Source of the DNA: Woeseiaceae bacterium | GTDB lineage: Bacteria > Pseudomonadota > Gammaproteobacteria > Steroidobacterales > Woeseiaceae | NCBI GenBank assembly: GCA_028277185.1 | Contig: JANQGQ010000044.1 | Span: 186,001 to 250,000, forward strand | Direction: 5' to 3' | Length of the DNA: 64,000 nt | In this document: positions 1-15,472 of the stretch, one piece after another | Layout: each line of letters opens with the position of its first letter | How positions within the stretch are numbered: position 1 is the stretch's first letter | Translations under genes and position numbers: made by a program | The notes under the pieces: model-generated | What the model was told of the DNA's origin: nothing | Seen by the model: the letters and a program-made list of their open reading frames with translations, nothing else | Database searches by the model: none

Positions 1-2
1 GC

Positions 3-575
3 GCGCTCGACGAGCGCGGCGCTGAGTATGTGCCGGCGCCGTTTCCGATCGGCGTGCACGGCACGACCGGTTGGTTCAAGGCGGCCGCGCGCGAGTTCGG
101 GATCGACGAGAGCAAGGTCGATACCGTCACCGAAACCCGTCGCGCGCGGGCGCGGCTGGCGCTGGAGCGGTATCGCAGCGAGCTTGCCGGCAAGCGCATT
201 TTCTTTTTCCCGGATTCGCAGCTCGAGGTGCCGCTTGCGCGGTTCGTGGCGGCCGAACTCGACATGGAGCTGATCGAGGTCGGTACGCCGTATCTGCATC
301 GGCAGCATCTCGAGGCCGAACTCGAAGCGCTGCCGCCGGCTACCCAGCTCAGCGAGGGGCAGGACGTCGAGAAGCAGCTCGACCGTGCCCGGGCCGCCGG
401 CCCCGACATCGTCGTGTGCGGACTCGGCCTCGCGAATCCGCTCGAGGCCGAGGGCATCACGACCAAGTGGTCCATCGAGCTCTTGTTCACACCCATCCAC
501 GGTTACGAGCAGGCGGCGGACTGCGCCGAACTGTTCGCACGGCCGCTACGCCGCAAACAACGTCTGGTGATCTGA
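3..575 (+). CDS. bchN: Light-independent protochlorophyllide reductase subunit N, C-terminal part (5' cut by window edge)
   Basis: The frame is open from the window edge, so about 190 C-terminal residues of a protein usually a little over 400 residues long are visible. BchN pairs with BchB to form the catalytic NB component of dark-operative protochlorophyllide reductase, which reduces ring D of protochlorophyllide using electrons from BchL. The visible part has the family signature around PFPIGVHGTTGW and the late NPLEAEGITTKWSIE segment. Its stop codon directly abuts the bchB start, and the order N-B-H-L-M is the standard PGC arrangement, so identity is well supported. The start and the N-terminal Cys ligands lie outside the window. 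Confidence 0.95.
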   Translation, partial: ALDERGAEYVPAPFPIGVHGTTGWFKAAAREFGIDESKVDTVTETRRARARLALERYRSELAGKRIFFFPDSQLEVPLARFVAAELDMELIEVGTPYLHRQHLEAELEALPPATQLSEGQDVEKQLDRARAAGPDIVVCGLGLANPLEAEGITTKWSIELLFTPIHGYEQAADCAELFARPLRRKQRLVI

Positions 576-2097
576 ATGGAGCTGACCGTCTGGACTTACG
601 AAGGCCCCCCGCACGTCGGCGCCATGCGTATCGCGACGGCGATGAAGGGCGTGCACTACGTGCTGCACGCGCCGCAGGGCGACACGTACGCGGACCTCTT
701 GTTCACGATGATCGAGCGGCGCGACAAGCGTCCGCCCGTTACGTACACGACTTTCCAGGCACGGGATCTGGGCGGCGATACCGCGCAGCTGTTTCAGGAC
801 GCCGTCAGCGATGCGTACGAGCGTTTCCAGCCGGCGGCGATGATCGTCGGCGCTTCGTGCACGGCCGAACTGATCCAGGACGACCCGGGCGGTCTTGCCG
901 AGGCGCTCGAGCTGCCGATTCCCGTCATTCCGCTCGAGCTGCCGTCGTATCAGCGCAAGGAGAACTGGGGTGCAGCGGAGACGTTCTACTACATCGTTCG
1001 CAACCTCGCCCGGCCGGCCGGCGACGCCCCGCAAGCCGAGAAGCTCCGGCCGAGCTGCAATCTGCTCGGCCCGACCGCGCTCGGCTTCCGGCACCGCGAC
1101 GACGTCACGGAGCTGACGACGCTCCTCACGCAACTGGGCGTCGACATCAACGTCGTTGCGCCGTGGAACGCCACGCCGGACGACATCGCGCGGCTCGGCG
1201 ACGCCGACTTCAACGTCTGCATGTATCCCGAGATCGCCGAGACCGCTGCCCGCTGGCTGAAGCGCACCTTCGGTCAGGAATACATCGCCGACCCGCCGAT
1301 CGGCGTCGGCGGAACGAACGACTTCGTCCGGCGTGTCGCCGAACTCACGGGCGTCGATCCGGCGCCGGTGCTGAATACGGTCAACTCGCGGCTGCCCTGG
1401 TATTCCCGGTCGATCGATTCGACCTACTTTACGGGCAAGCGCGTGTTCGTCTTCGGCGACGCGACGCACGTCGCGGCTGCCGCCCGCATCTGCGGCGACG
1501 AGTTCGGCTTCGAGGTCGTCGGCATCGGCACGTACAGCCGCGAATACGCAAAGAAGATCCGCGCGCTCGCCGCCGAGCTCGGCGTCGAGGCGCTGATCAC
1601 GGACGACTATCTCGAGGTCGAGGCCAGGGTGCAGGAACTCCGTCCGGAACTCGTGCTCGGCACGCAGATGGAACGCCATATCGCCAAGCGCTTAGGCATC
1701 GGCTGCGCGGTCATTTCCGCACCGACGCACGTTCAGGACTACCCGGCGGCGTACTCGCCGCAGATGGGTTACGAAGGCGCGAACGTGCTCTTCGACACCT
1801 GGGTACACCCGCTGATGATGGGCCTCGAAGAGCATCTTCTGGGCATGTTCAGCGAAGACTTCGAGTTTCACAACGATGCGACGCCGTCGCATCTCGGCGC
1901 GGCCGCGACGGCCAGGACGGAGCCCGAGGCGGCAGAGGCCGAGGCCGAGACCGCCACGGACGAGCTCTCCTGGAGCAGCGAGGCCGAGAAGACCCTGAGC
2001 CGAATCCCGTTTTTCGTGCGCGGCAAGGCGCGCCGTAACACCGAAACGTTCGCCCGCGAACGCGGCATTCACACGATCACTTCCGAGACGCTCTACG

Positions 2098-2123
<26 letters not shown>
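576..2123 (+). CDS. bchB: Light-independent protochlorophyllide reductase subunit B
   Basis: 515 residues, the normal size for BchB. It is the second subunit of the NB protein of dark-operative protochlorophyllide reductase and carries the substrate site and part of the bridging 4Fe-4S cluster. The N-terminus ([20 protein letters not shown]) is typical. The Asp that acts as the unusual fourth cluster ligand in known BchB proteins is present in [13 protein letters not shown] (about residue 36), and SCTAEL follows as expected. The C-terminal tail (about 420-460) is Ala/Glu-rich before the conserved small C-terminal domain. ATG follows the bchN stop with no gap. The 3' end overlaps bchH by 26 nt. 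Confidence 0.96.
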
Positions 2124-7411
<5,288 letters not shown>

Positions 7412-7424
7412 GAGTGTGCCGATA

Positions 7425-8858
7425 ATGTACGCCTTGACCGAAAAGGTCCGCCTGAGCCTCTCGAAACTGGGGCCCGAGGTGCTGCCGTTCGCGGACATCG
7501 CCGACGAGAACCTGCCTTTGAAGCGCATCCTCAGGCTGTCGCTGTTTCAGGTGTCGGTGGGCATGGCGCTCGTGTTGATCACCGGCACACTCAATCGCGT
7601 CATGATCGTCGAACTGGGCGTGGCGGCGTGGTTCGTCGCACTCATGGTCGCGCTGCCCGTCGTGTTTGCGCCGCTTCGCGCGCTGATCGGTTATCGGTCC
7701 GACGTACACGACTCCGCGTTCGGCTGGCGGCGCGTCCCGTTCATCTGGATCGGCACGACGCTGCAGTACGGCGGGCTCGCCATTCTGCCGTTTGCGCTGT
7801 TGATACTTTCCGGCACCGGCCAGGGTCCGATGATCTTCGGCCAGCTCGGCGCCGGGCTCGCGTTTCTCCTGATCGGTGCGGGCCTGCACACGACGCAGAC
7901 GGCGGGGTTGGCACTTGCCTCCGATCTCGCCCGCCCGGAGGTTCGGCCGCGGGTCGTCGCGCTCCTCTTCGTGATGCTGCTCGTCGGCATGTTTTTCAGC
8001 GCGCTCCTGTTCGGCTGGCTTCTGACCGACTTCGCGCCGGATACGCTGATTCGGGTCATCCAGAGCGCCGCCGTCATCACGCTGGTGCTGAACGTCATCG
8101 CCTTGTGGAAGCAGGAGCCGCGCGGAGCGCCGCGTCCGCGGGACAAGGAGGCGCAAGCCAGCTTCCAGAGCGCGCTGGCCGAGCTGAAGGAGAATCCGAA
8201 AGCGCTGCGCCTGCTCGTGGCGGTCGGCCTCGGTACCGCCGGGTTCACGATGCAGGATATTCTGCTCGAGCCCTTCGGCGGTCAGGTTCTGGGGCTTTCG
8301 GTGAGCGCGACGACGCTGCTCACTGCACTCCTCGCCGGCGGCATGCTGATTGCGTTCGCGCTGGCGGCGCGGCAATTGGCAAGAGGAATGGATGCGAACC
8401 GGCTGGCCGCTTACGGCGCATTGGTCGGAATCGTGGCGTTTGCAACGATCGGTTTCGTGAGCGCCTTCCAGTCCGTGCTGCTGTTCGGTATCGGCGTCGT
8501 GCTGATCGGTCTTGGCGGCGGTCTGTTCGCGATGGGAACGCTGACGGCGGCGATGGCGCTGTCCAAAGAACACAACCGCGGTCTGGCGCTCGGCGCCTGG
8601 GGCGCCGTGCAGGCGACGGCGACCGGTGTCGCGATTGCGCTGGGTGGCGCGCTCCGCGACATCGTCACGGCATTGGCCGAGAGCGGTGCTCTCGGCCCGG
8701 GCCTCGTCGGCCCCGCCACCGGCTACGCATTCGTATACCACCTCGAGTGGATACTGCTGTTTATTACGTTGATCGTCATCGGACCGCTGGCTGCGTTTTC
8801 GCGGCGGACCGAGGACGGCGGCAAACACCGATTCGGCATGGCCGAATTTCCAAGCTGA
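7425..8858 (+). CDS. lhaA: LhaA/PucC-family light-harvesting 1 assembly protein (MFS-type)
   Basis: About 477 residues with roughly twelve hydrophobic segments, the size and topology of the BCH1/LhaA/PucC subgroup of the major facilitator superfamily. Family members assist insertion or delivery of bacteriochlorophyll into LH1 (LhaA) or LH2 (PucC). Position directly between bchM and puhA, and the absence of puc genes here, favour LhaA. The conserved cytoplasmic stretch RALIGYRSD...RRVPFIWIGT (about residues 85-110) is present. I chose ATG 7425. A GTG at 7398 overlapping the end of bchM would add nine residues. Neither has a strong Shine-Dalgarno sequence. Confidence 0.9.
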   Translation: MYALTEKVRLSLSKLGPEVLPFADIADENLPLKRILRLSLFQVSVGMALVLITGTLNRVMIVELGVAAWFVALMVALPVVFAPLRALIGYRSDVHDSAFGWRRVPFIWIGTTLQYGGLAILPFALLILSGTGQGPMIFGQLGAGLAFLLIGAGLHTTQTAGLALASDLARPEVRPRVVALLFVMLLVGMFFSALLFGWLLTDFAPDTLIRVIQSAAVITLVLNVIALWKQEPRGAPRPRDKEAQASFQSALAELKENPKALRLLVAVGLGTAGFTMQDILLEPFGGQVLGLSVSATTLLTALLAGGMLIAFALAARQLARGMDANRLAAYGALVGIVAFATIGFVSAFQSVLLFGIGVVLIGLGGGLFAMGTLTAAMALSKEHNRGLALGAWGAVQATATGVAIALGGALRDIVTALAESGALGPGLVGPATGYAFVYHLEWILLFITLIVIGPLAAFSRRTEDGGKHRFGMAEFPS

Positions 8859-8880
8859 AAGAAGAAACGGGAGGTCCGCC

Positions 8881-9642
8881 ATGTCCAGCGGATTAGCAAA
8901 TGTAGATTTGGTAGAGATACTCTTTACCTTGTTTTGGGTGTTTTTCGTTGCGCTGGTCTATTACCTCCAGCGGGAAATGAAACGGGAAGGCTATCCTCTG
9001 GTCAACGACCGCTCCGACCGGATCAAGGTGCAGGGCTTCCCTCCGATACCGTCGCCGAAGACCTACTATCTCGACGATGGCCGGACGTTTCAGGCGCCGC
9101 GCGAGGAAGCGCCGGAAACGCATGTATCGGCGGAACCCGCCGCCGCGCATCCGGGTGCCCCGCTCAATCCGGTCGGCGATCCGCTCAAGGCGTCGCTCGG
9201 AACCGGCGCGTGGGCCAGGCGCTCGGAGGTGCCCGAGAAGACGCTCGACGGCAAGCCGCGTATCGTCCCGATGCGCACCGACAGCTCGCTCAAGATCGAT
9301 GCCGGCGATGTCGATCCACGCGGCATGACCGTGGTGGCCGCCGACGGCGAAGCGGTTGGCAAGGTTGACGATCTGTGGATCGATCTCGCCGAGCCGCAGC
9401 CCTACTATGTGGAAGTCGCGCTCAACGCCGGCGGGAAGGCGATGGTTCCCTTCGGTTTCACGGAAATCGACAAGTCCGCGGGGCTCATCCGGGTCAACGT
9501 GATCTACTCGCATCAGTTTGCCGGCGTGCCGCAGCTCGCGTCGCCGGATCAGATCACGCCGCGGGAAGAGGATCAGGTGTCCGGCTACTTCGGCGCCGGA
9601 CTGCTGTTCGCCGACGACAAACGTGCGGAGCCGCTGTTTTGA
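8881..9642 (+). CDS. puhA: Photosynthetic reaction centre subunit H
   Basis: 253 residues with one N-terminal membrane helix (about residues 12-32) and a cytoplasmic PRC-barrel domain, the normal architecture of subunit H. It caps the L/M dimer and influences proton delivery to QB. Diagnostic segments are YYLQREMKREGYPL after the helix and VPMRTDSSLKIDAGDVDPRG in the globular part. GGGAGG about 6 nt upstream supports ATG 8881. The stop overlaps the TTG start of the puhB-puhC gene. The reaction-centre partners L, M and C are encoded 17 kb away at 26.6-29.4 kb. Confidence 0.96.
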   Translation: MSSGLANVDLVEILFTLFWVFFVALVYYLQREMKREGYPLVNDRSDRIKVQGFPPIPSPKTYYLDDGRTFQAPREEAPETHVSAEPAAAHPGAPLNPVGDPLKASLGTGAWARRSEVPEKTLDGKPRIVPMRTDSSLKIDAGDVDPRGMTVVAADGEAVGKVDDLWIDLAEPQPYYVEVALNAGGKAMVPFGFTEIDKSAGLIRVNVIYSHQFAGVPQLASPDQITPREEDQVSGYFGAGLLFADDKRAEPLF

Positions 9643-10820
9643 GCAAGATACTCGAGCACAATACCGAGCCCGAACCCGGTATGCCGCAGCCGCTCCCGGA
9701 GCGGGAACGGCTGCTGTGGCAAGGGTCCGCGGATTTCCGGAGCCTCCTGTTCGGTAGCTTTCACTTCAGCAAGCTGCTGGTCTACTTCGGCGCCGTGCTC
9801 GTCGTGCACTTCGTCGTCAAGGCAAGAGAGCTGCCGCTCGGCGAAGCGCTGACGCAGACGGGCGGTTTCGCGCTGCTCGCGGGTCTCGCTCTCGGCATCA
9901 TGGCGGTCTATGCGTACTACCTCGCGAAGGCGACGATGTACTCGATCACCGACCGCCGCGTCGTCCTTCGCACCGGGGTCGCGCTGTCGCTTACCGTGAA
10001 TCTTCCGTTCAAGCGTATCGAGTCCGCCGACCTGCGCCTGCGCAGCGACGGTAGCGGTGACCTTTCGCTGCTGCCGGAGCCCGGCAGCCGCGCGTCATGG
10101 CTGCTGCTGTGGCCGATGGTGAAACCGTTCAGGTTGTTCCGCGTTCAGCCGGTGCTGAGAGGGATAGCGGATGCCGAAGCGGCGGGCGAGGTACTCGCGG
10201 AGGCCCTCGGCGATGCACTATCCAGAGAAGAGGTAACGCCGGAGCCTTTGCCCGAACGGCGGACGCAGCCGCTGCGTTCGAGCGACGAACCGACGCGGGG
10301 TTTTCGACCTTATCCGACGATACCGCTGGCGGCCATGGTGTCGCTGGTGGTCATCGCGTTCGTCGGGGCGAGCTGGTCGGTTCTGTTCAACGACGGCGCC
10401 GGCTCCGCTGACGAGGAAGCGATCGAGGCATCCGTGCAGTTGTATTTCGAAGACTCGGACGACGGCTCCGTGCTCGTCCGCGAGGCGGGCGGCGGTACCG
10501 TGATCGACGTCCTCGATCCCGGCACCAACGGCTTCGTACGCGCGACGCTCCGGACGCTGGTCCGCGCGCGAGCCGCTGTCGACGCAAGCGACGAAACGCC
10601 CTTCGTCGTGGGGCAGGGTACCTCGGGGCGGATCTTTCTAATCGACCCCGTTTCGGAGCGGCGCATCGATCTGCGCGCCTTCGGTCCGACGAATGCGGAA
10701 GCGTTCGCGCGCTACCTCGATGACGGTGCATTCGTTTCGGAGATCGCGGATGCCGCCGCCGAAACGACTGCGGCACAATCCGACACTACAATCGCACTCA
10801 AGATCGGGGAGACAGAGTGA
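9639..10820 (+). CDS. Fused PuhB-PuhC photosynthetic complex assembly protein
   Basis: A single uninterrupted 393-residue frame, about twice the length of PuhB. Residues 1-205 read as Puh[12 protein letters not shown], then membrane segments, then [13 protein letters not shown] and [14 protein letters not shown]. Residues about 220-393 read as PuhC: one membrane helix (about 226-249) followed by a periplasmic domain with [34 protein letters not shown] and a late [13 protein letters not shown]. The linker (about 200-220) is Pro/Arg-rich. PuhB is a reaction-centre assembly factor and PuhC aids LH1-RC organisation; in most PGCs they are separate genes. TTG 9639 is preferred because GGAG sits 8 nt upstream and it overlaps the puhA stop. 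ATG 9681 is a weaker alternative. Confidence 0.88.
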   Translation: MSKILEHNTEPEPGMPQPLPERERLLWQGSADFRSLLFGSFHFSKLLVYFGAVLVVHFVVKARELPLGEALTQTGGFALLAGLALGIMAVYAYYLAKATMYSITDRRVVLRTGVALSLTVNLPFKRIESADLRLRSDGSGDLSLLPEPGSRASWLLLWPMVKPFRLFRVQPVLRGIADAEAAGEVLAEALGDALSREEVTPEPLPERRTQPLRSSDEPTRGFRPYPTIPLAAMVSLVVIAFVGASWSVLFNDGAGSADEEAIEASVQLYFEDSDDGSVLVREAGGGTVIDVLDPGTNGFVRATLRTLVRARAAVDASDETPFVVGQGTSGRIFLIDPVSERRIDLRAFGPTNAEAFARYLDDGAFVSEIADAAAETTAAQSDTTIALKIGETE

Positions 10821-11884
10821 TGACAGACGCAACCGGAAGCACGAAATCGAATGCCTCCACCACCCAGGCGCGCACGGAAACGCTGCTGACGCCACGGTTC
10901 TATACCACGGACTTCGACGCCATGGACAAGCTCGATATGAGTGGTATTCGCGAGGAGTGGGACCAGTTGATGGAGGAGTTCCGCGACGACAACAATCAGA
11001 GCCATTTTCAGCGGGACGAGAACTTCGAAAAGGAGCTCAAAGACCTGCCGCCCGAACTGGAGAAGGAGTTCCTCGATTTTATGGTGTCTTCGGTGACGTC
11101 GGAGTACTCCGGGCACGTGCTGTATGCCGACATTCGCAAAGCGATAAAGAACGAAGACATCCGCGAAGTGATGGGCTACATGGCGCGCGACGAATCGCGG
11201 CACGCCGGCTTCATTAATCGGTCGCTGAAGGACTACGGCATCCCGGTCAACCTCGGCTTTCTTCGCAAGGCGAAGAAGTACACTTACTTCAAGCCGAAGT
11301 ACATCTTCTACGCGACCTACCTGTCGGAAAAGATCGGCTACGCGCGCTACATCACGATCTACCGGCAGCTCGAGCGGCATCCGGAGCTGCGCTTCCATCC
11401 GATGTTCCGCTGGTTCAAGGACTGGTGTAACGACGAGTTCCGCCACGGCGAGGTCTTCGCGCTGATCATGAAGGCCAACCCGCATCTCCTGCGCGGCTAC
11501 AACAAGCTGTGGATTCGCTTCTTCCTGCTGGCCGTGTACGCGACGATGTACGTCCGCGACCACAGCCGTCCGGCGCTGCACGAGGCGCTCGGCTTCGATC
11601 CGACCGAATACGACATGAAGGTGCTGAACATCACGAACGAGATCTGCCGGCAGATCTTCCCGCTGACGCTGAACCTCGACGATCCGCGCTTCAAGGCCGG
11701 GCTCGACCGCTTAGTAGCGATCGACGCGAAGACGAAGGAAGCGAAGGCGCAGGGCGGCTTGTTCGGGCGTATCAAGCAGGCGGCTTACTCGGTCAGGGGC
11801 GCGCTGACGTTTGCGCGGCTCTACACGCTGCCCGTCGTTCGACACGACGTACCGGAAAACGTCCGGCTCGCGCCTACGTGGTAA
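10820..11884 (+). CDS. acsF: Aerobic Mg-protoporphyrin IX monomethyl ester oxidative cyclase
   Basis: 354 residues. AcsF is the O2-dependent diiron enzyme that forms ring E (the isocyclic ring) of bacteriochlorophyll. Two E...DExRH-type iron-binding motifs are visible: [11 protein letters not shown] (about residue 130) and [11 protein letters not shown] (about residue 205), each with an acidic residue about 30 positions earlier. ATG overlaps the stop of the preceding gene. No anaerobic bchE is present in this window, so the cluster as seen makes bacteriochlorophyll only with oxygen. This is one of the main arguments for an aerobic phototroph. Confidence 0.96.
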   Translation: MTDATGSTKSNASTTQARTETLLTPRFYTTDFDAMDKLDMSGIREEWDQLMEEFRDDNNQSHFQRDENFEKELKDLPPELEKEFLDFMVSSVTSEYSGHVLYADIRKAIKNEDIREVMGYMARDESRHAGFINRSLKDYGIPVNLGFLRKAKKYTYFKPKYIFYATYLSEKIGYARYITIYRQLERHPELRFHPMFRWFKDWCNDEFRHGEVFALIMKANPHLLRGYNKLWIRFFLLAVYATMYVRDHSRPALHEALGFDPTEYDMKVLNITNEICRQIFPLTLNLDDPRFKAGLDRLVAIDAKTKEAKAQGGLFGRIKQAAYSVRGALTFARLYTLPVVRHDVPENVRLAPTW

Positions 11885-11903
11885 CCGCGGGTACGGGTCG
11901 GGG

Positions 11904-12692
11904 ATGTTAATGGACTACGCGCTGCCGATCCTGATCACGGTGCTGGCCTGGTGGACCAGCACCGTGACCGTGATGTATCGCGCGGGCCTGCCGCGCCGTA
12001 CGTTCGTCGCCACGCTCGCCGGCGCGACCGTCGCGTTGCTCGCGGGGGTGGCGGTGTTCCTCTGGAGTCGCGACAACGCCACCGTCTACGGCGCTTACGC
12101 CGGCTTTCTCGCCGGGCTTTCCATCTGGGCGTGGCACGAGGTCAGCTATCTGTTCGGCTTCGTAACCGGGCCCGAGCCGAGAGCCTGCCCGCCGGGCGTG
12201 AGTTCCTGGCAGCGATTCGTCCGCGGCGTCAAGACCTGCGTCTATCACGAGCTTGCGATCGTGGCGACCGCACTGCTGCTGCTCTGGGCCAGCTGGGACT
12301 CGCCCAACAAAGTGGCGCTGTTCACGTTCTGCATTCTCTGGCTGATGCGCTGGAGCGTGAAACTCAACATCTTCCTCGGCGTTCGCAATCTGCACGCCGA
12401 GTACTGGCCGGACCATCTCGAGTACCTCAAGACCTTCGTGCGGCATCGGCGCATGAACGAGCTGTTCCCGTGGTCCATGTCGCTGGCGATCCTGAGTTTC
12501 GCGGGCCTCGTCGCAATCGCGGCGGGCGCGGGCGACGATGCCGCAACGCGCAGCGGCGCCATTCTGCTCGCGTCGCTTCTGGCACTCGCGATCATCGAGC
12601 ACGGCCTGTTGGTCGTGAACATCGACGACGGCGTTCTCTGGCGCCTCGGGATGCGATCCCGTGAGGGATCCGGAGCGCCGCCGGCCGCATAG
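11904..12692 (+). CDS. puhE: PuhE-like photosynthetic complex assembly protein (DUF3623 type)
   Basis: 262 residues, almost entirely membrane-embedded with about seven hydrophobic segments. It matches the integral membrane protein that follows acsF/puhC in purple-bacterial PGCs (PuhE, putative photosynthetic complex assembly protein 2). Recognisable are the intramembrane WAWHEVSYLFGFVTGP, VYHELAIV and the loop LNIFLGVRNLHAEYWP. Loss of puhE in model organisms affects photosystem formation and pigment levels, but its biochemical role is not settled. ATG 11904 and ATG 11910 are both possible; a G-rich stretch lies just upstream. Confidence 0.9.
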   Translation: MLMDYALPILITVLAWWTSTVTVMYRAGLPRRTFVATLAGATVALLAGVAVFLWSRDNATVYGAYAGFLAGLSIWAWHEVSYLFGFVTGPEPRACPPGVSSWQRFVRGVKTCVYHELAIVATALLLLWASWDSPNKVALFTFCILWLMRWSVKLNIFLGVRNLHAEYWPDHLEYLKTFVRHRRMNELFPWSMSLAILSFAGLVAIAAGAGDDAATRSGAILLASLLALAIIEHGLLVVNIDDGVLWRLGMRSREGSGAPPAA

Positions 12693-12738
12693 GGCCTGTG
12701 GACAGGCCCTGGCACTCCGACCGGGTGAAGTACTGACC

Positions 12739-13731
12739 ATGTTTCCGTTTTCAGCGATTGTCGGCCAGGACGACATGAAGCAGGCGCTCATGATCGCGGC
12801 GGTCGACCGCAGCATTGGCGGCGTCCTGTTGTTCGGCGACCGTGGGACCGGCAAGTCCACGGCCATTCGCGCGCTTGCATCGCTGCTGCCGAAGATGCGC
12901 GCCGTCACGGGTTGCCCGTACAGCGAGGATCCCGAGTTCTCCCACTGCGATCCCTGCGTCTGCCCAAAACGCAAGTCGCGGCTCGTCCCGGTGCCGGTCG
13001 TCGACCTGCCGCTCGGGGTCACCGAGGATCGCGTCGTCGGCGCGCTCGACATCGAGCGCGCGCTCGTTCATGGCGAGAAGGCCTTCGATCCCGGTCTGCT
13101 GGCGCGGGCAAATCGCGGTTTCCTGTACATCGACGAAGTCAATCTGCTCGAAGACCACATCGTCGACCTCCTGCTGGACGTCGCCGCCTCCGGCGAAAAC
13201 CTCGTCGAGCGCGAGGGCCTGTCGGTCCGTCATCCCGCACGCTTCGTCCTCGTCGGCAGCGGGAACCCCGAGGAAGGAGAACTCAGGCCGCAGCTCATCG
13301 ACCGCTTCGGCCTTGCGGTCGAAGTCGTGACCTCGAAGGATGTCAAAGGCAGGGTCGAAGTGATCCGGCGGCGCGACGCCTACGAACGGGATCCGGCCGG
13401 CTTCGCGAAGAAATGGTCCCGCGCCGACGGCCGTCTGCGGCGGCGCATCGTCAAGGCCCGCGAACGGCTGGACGATCTCGAGCCCGGCGACGAAATCCTC
13501 GCGAAGTCGGCGGAGATCTGCATGGCGCTCGGCACCGACGGCTCGCGCGGGGAGCTGACGCTGATGCGCGCCGCCAGAGCCTTCGCGGCGCTGGCCGACG
13601 ACGAGGCGGTTACGCTGGAACATCTCCGCCAGGTGGCGCCGATGGCGCTGTCGCACCGCTTGCGTCGCGACCCGCTGGACGAGTCGAGCGCCGGAACGCG
13701 CGTAGAGCGCGTGATCGAGCGGGTCCTGTAG
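12739..13731 (+). CDS. bchI: Magnesium chelatase AAA+ ATPase subunit I
   Basis: 330 residues. BchI hydrolyses ATP in hexameric rings that work with BchD and BchH to insert Mg2+ into protoporphyrin IX. Visible are Walker A GDRGTGKST (about residue 34), the insert with CPKRKSRLVPVPVVDLPLG, Walker B FLYIDEVNLL, and sensor/arginine segments VGSGNPEEGELRPQLIDRFG. The frame is open further upstream, but ATG 12739 gives the conserved N-terminus FPFSAIVGQDDMKQAL, so that start was chosen. bchD begins 4 nt after the stop. Confidence 0.95.
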   Translation: MFPFSAIVGQDDMKQALMIAAVDRSIGGVLLFGDRGTGKSTAIRALASLLPKMRAVTGCPYSEDPEFSHCDPCVCPKRKSRLVPVPVVDLPLGVTEDRVVGALDIERALVHGEKAFDPGLLARANRGFLYIDEVNLLEDHIVDLLLDVAASGENLVEREGLSVRHPARFVLVGSGNPEEGELRPQLIDRFGLAVEVVTSKDVKGRVEVIRRRDAYERDPAGFAKKWSRADGRLRRRIVKARERLDDLEPGDEILAKSAEICMALGTDGSRGELTLMRAARAFAALADDEAVTLEHLRQVAPMALSHRLRRDPLDESSAGTRVERVIERVL

Positions 13732-13735
13732 TCGT

Positions 13736-15472
13736 ATGGCGGGCGCCGCTCCATTGCCGTCCAGCGATGCCGATCTGGTCCGGCTGTTGCTCGCGATCAA
13801 TCCGGACGGACTCGGCGGCGTGTGCCTTCGCGGACTCTCCGGACCGGAGCGCGATGCCTGGGTGCAGGGTCTCGTCAAAGCCCTGCCCGAGGGAACGCCA
13901 TGGATCAAAGTGCCGATCAACGTCGGTCAGGACCGCCTGCTCGGCGGTCTCGATTTTGCCGCGACGATGGCGGCGGGCAAACCGGTTTTCGCCCGAGGGC
14001 TGCTCGAGGCGGCGGACGGCGGCGTGCTCAATCTGGCAATGGCCGAGCGCGTCGATGCCGCGACGGCGGCCATTGTCGCTCAGGCCCTCGATCAGCGTGT
14101 CGTGCGGGTCGAGCGCGACGGCATTGCCGATACGCGCGCGGCGCGCTTCGGCATCGTGGCCTTCGACGAGGGGCTCGAGGACGACGAGCGGCTGCCCGAA
14201 GTGCTGGCGGAACGCGTCGCCTTTCGCCTCGACGCTGCCGCCCTGGCGGATGCGGGCGACGTCGCTGCGATTCGCCGTGCGGTCGGCAGTGCACGGTCCC
14301 GTCTGGCAGAGGTCGCAGCTCCGCCAGCCATCATCGAGGCGCTCGTGGGGACGGCGCTCGGCTTCGGCATCGACTCCGTGCGCGCGGAACTCCTGGCGCT
14401 CGAAGCGGCGCGAACGATTGCTGCCTGGCAGGGCTTGCGGGAGGTCGACGAGGCCGCTGCCGCTGCCGCCGCGCGGCTTGTCTATGCCTGGCGCGCGACG
14501 CGGATGCCGGCCGAGGCAACTGACGAGGAACAGCACAACGAGGAGGAAGAGCCGCCGGACGAGGACGACGACGAAACGCGCGCCAGTAACGAAGACGAGT
14601 TACCGGACGACGTCATCGTCGACGCCGTCCGGGCCGCGCTGCCGGACGGACTGCTCGAGGCGCTTGCGGGCGACCCGGGCCCGCGGCGTGCCGCATCGGG
14701 CGGACGCAGCGAATCGCGAACGAAGAGTCGGCGCCGAGGCCGGCCGATCGGCGTCAAGGCCAGCACGGACCTCGCGGGTTCCCGGCTGAACCTGCTTGCA
14801 ACGCTCAAGGCCGCCGCCCCCTGGCAGACGCTGCGCCGCCGTGAGCCGGCGGCCTCGTCGAAGCGTCTCGCGCTGCGCAAGGAGGACCTGCACGTCACGC
14901 GGTTCGAGGACAACGTGGAAACCGCGACGATCTTTCTCGTCGATGCGTCGGGTTCGCAGGCCGCGCAGCGTCTCGCGGAAGTGAAGGGCGCCATCGAATT
15001 GCTGCTTGCCGATTGCTACGTGCGCCGGGATCATGTCGCCTTGATCGCATTTCGCCGCGACGCCGCCGAAACGCTGCTGCCGCCGACGCGTGCGCTGGCG
15101 CGGGTCAAGCGATCGCTTGCGGCTTTGCCCGGCGGTGGCGCAACCCCGCTGGCGACGGGGCTCGATCGCGCCAGAGAACTCGCGACGAGCGTCACGCGCC
15201 ACGGCCGGGTGCCCGTGATCGTATTGCTGACCGACGGCCGGGCCAACGTCGCCCGCGACGGCTCGACCGGATCGGAGGCGGCGAGCGACGACGCGCTCAA
15301 GGCGGCGCGGCTGCTGCGAGCCGAGGGTTTCCGCACGCTGCTCGTGGATACGTCCCGGCGGCCGCGGCCGCGGGCCCGCGAGCTGGCCGCTGCGATGGGC
15401 GCCAACTACGTGCCGCTGCCGTTTGCCGATGCGGCGAAGATTTCCGCCACCGTAATGAGCAACGTCGCATGA
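13736..15472 (+). CDS. bchD: Magnesium chelatase subunit D
   Basis: 578 residues. BchD forms the platform that links the BchI motor to BchH. The N-terminal half is a degenerate AAA+ domain without a proper Walker A. It is followed by an acidic Glu/Asp-rich linker (about residues 262-300), a basic region with RRRGRP, and a C-terminal von Willebrand A domain. The VWA metal site motif DASGSQ is at about residue 402 and LLTDGRAN is further on. The stop overlaps the ATG of bchO. Length and domain order are normal. Confidence 0.94.
   Translation: MAGAAPLPSSDADLVRLLLAINPDGLGGVCLRGLSGPERDAWVQGLVKALPEGTPWIKVPINVGQDRLLGGLDFAATMAAGKPVFARGLLEAADGGVLNLAMAERVDAATAAIVAQALDQRVVRVERDGIADTRAARFGIVAFDEGLEDDERLPEVLAERVAFRLDAAALADAGDVAAIRRAVGSARSRLAEVAAPPAIIEALVGTALGFGIDSVRAELLALEAARTIAAWQGLREVDEAAAAAAARLVYAWRATRMPAEATDEEQHNEEEEPPDEDDDETRASNEDELPDDVIVDAVRAALPDGLLEALAGDPGPRRAASGGRSESRTKSRRRGRPIGVKASTDLAGSRLNLLATLKAAAPWQTLRRREPAASSKRLALRKEDLHVTRFEDNVETATIFLVDASGSQAAQRLAEVKGAIELLLADCYVRRDHVALIAFRRDAAETLLPPTRALARVKRSLAALPGGGATPLATGLDRARELATSVTRHGRVPVIVLLTDGRANVARDGSTGSEAASDDALKAARLLRAEGFRTLLVDTSRRPRPRARELAAAMGANYVPLPFADAAKISATVMSNVA

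Noticed and set aside
71-2038. 655-codon open frame overlapping bchN and bchB
   Set aside because: It runs in another frame through two well-identified genes, is Arg/Ala-rich with no domains, and is a high-GC shadow.
12661-12738. Longer N-terminus for BchI
   Set aside because: The added 26 residues overlap the end of puhE and lack similarity. The conserved protein begins at ATG 12739.
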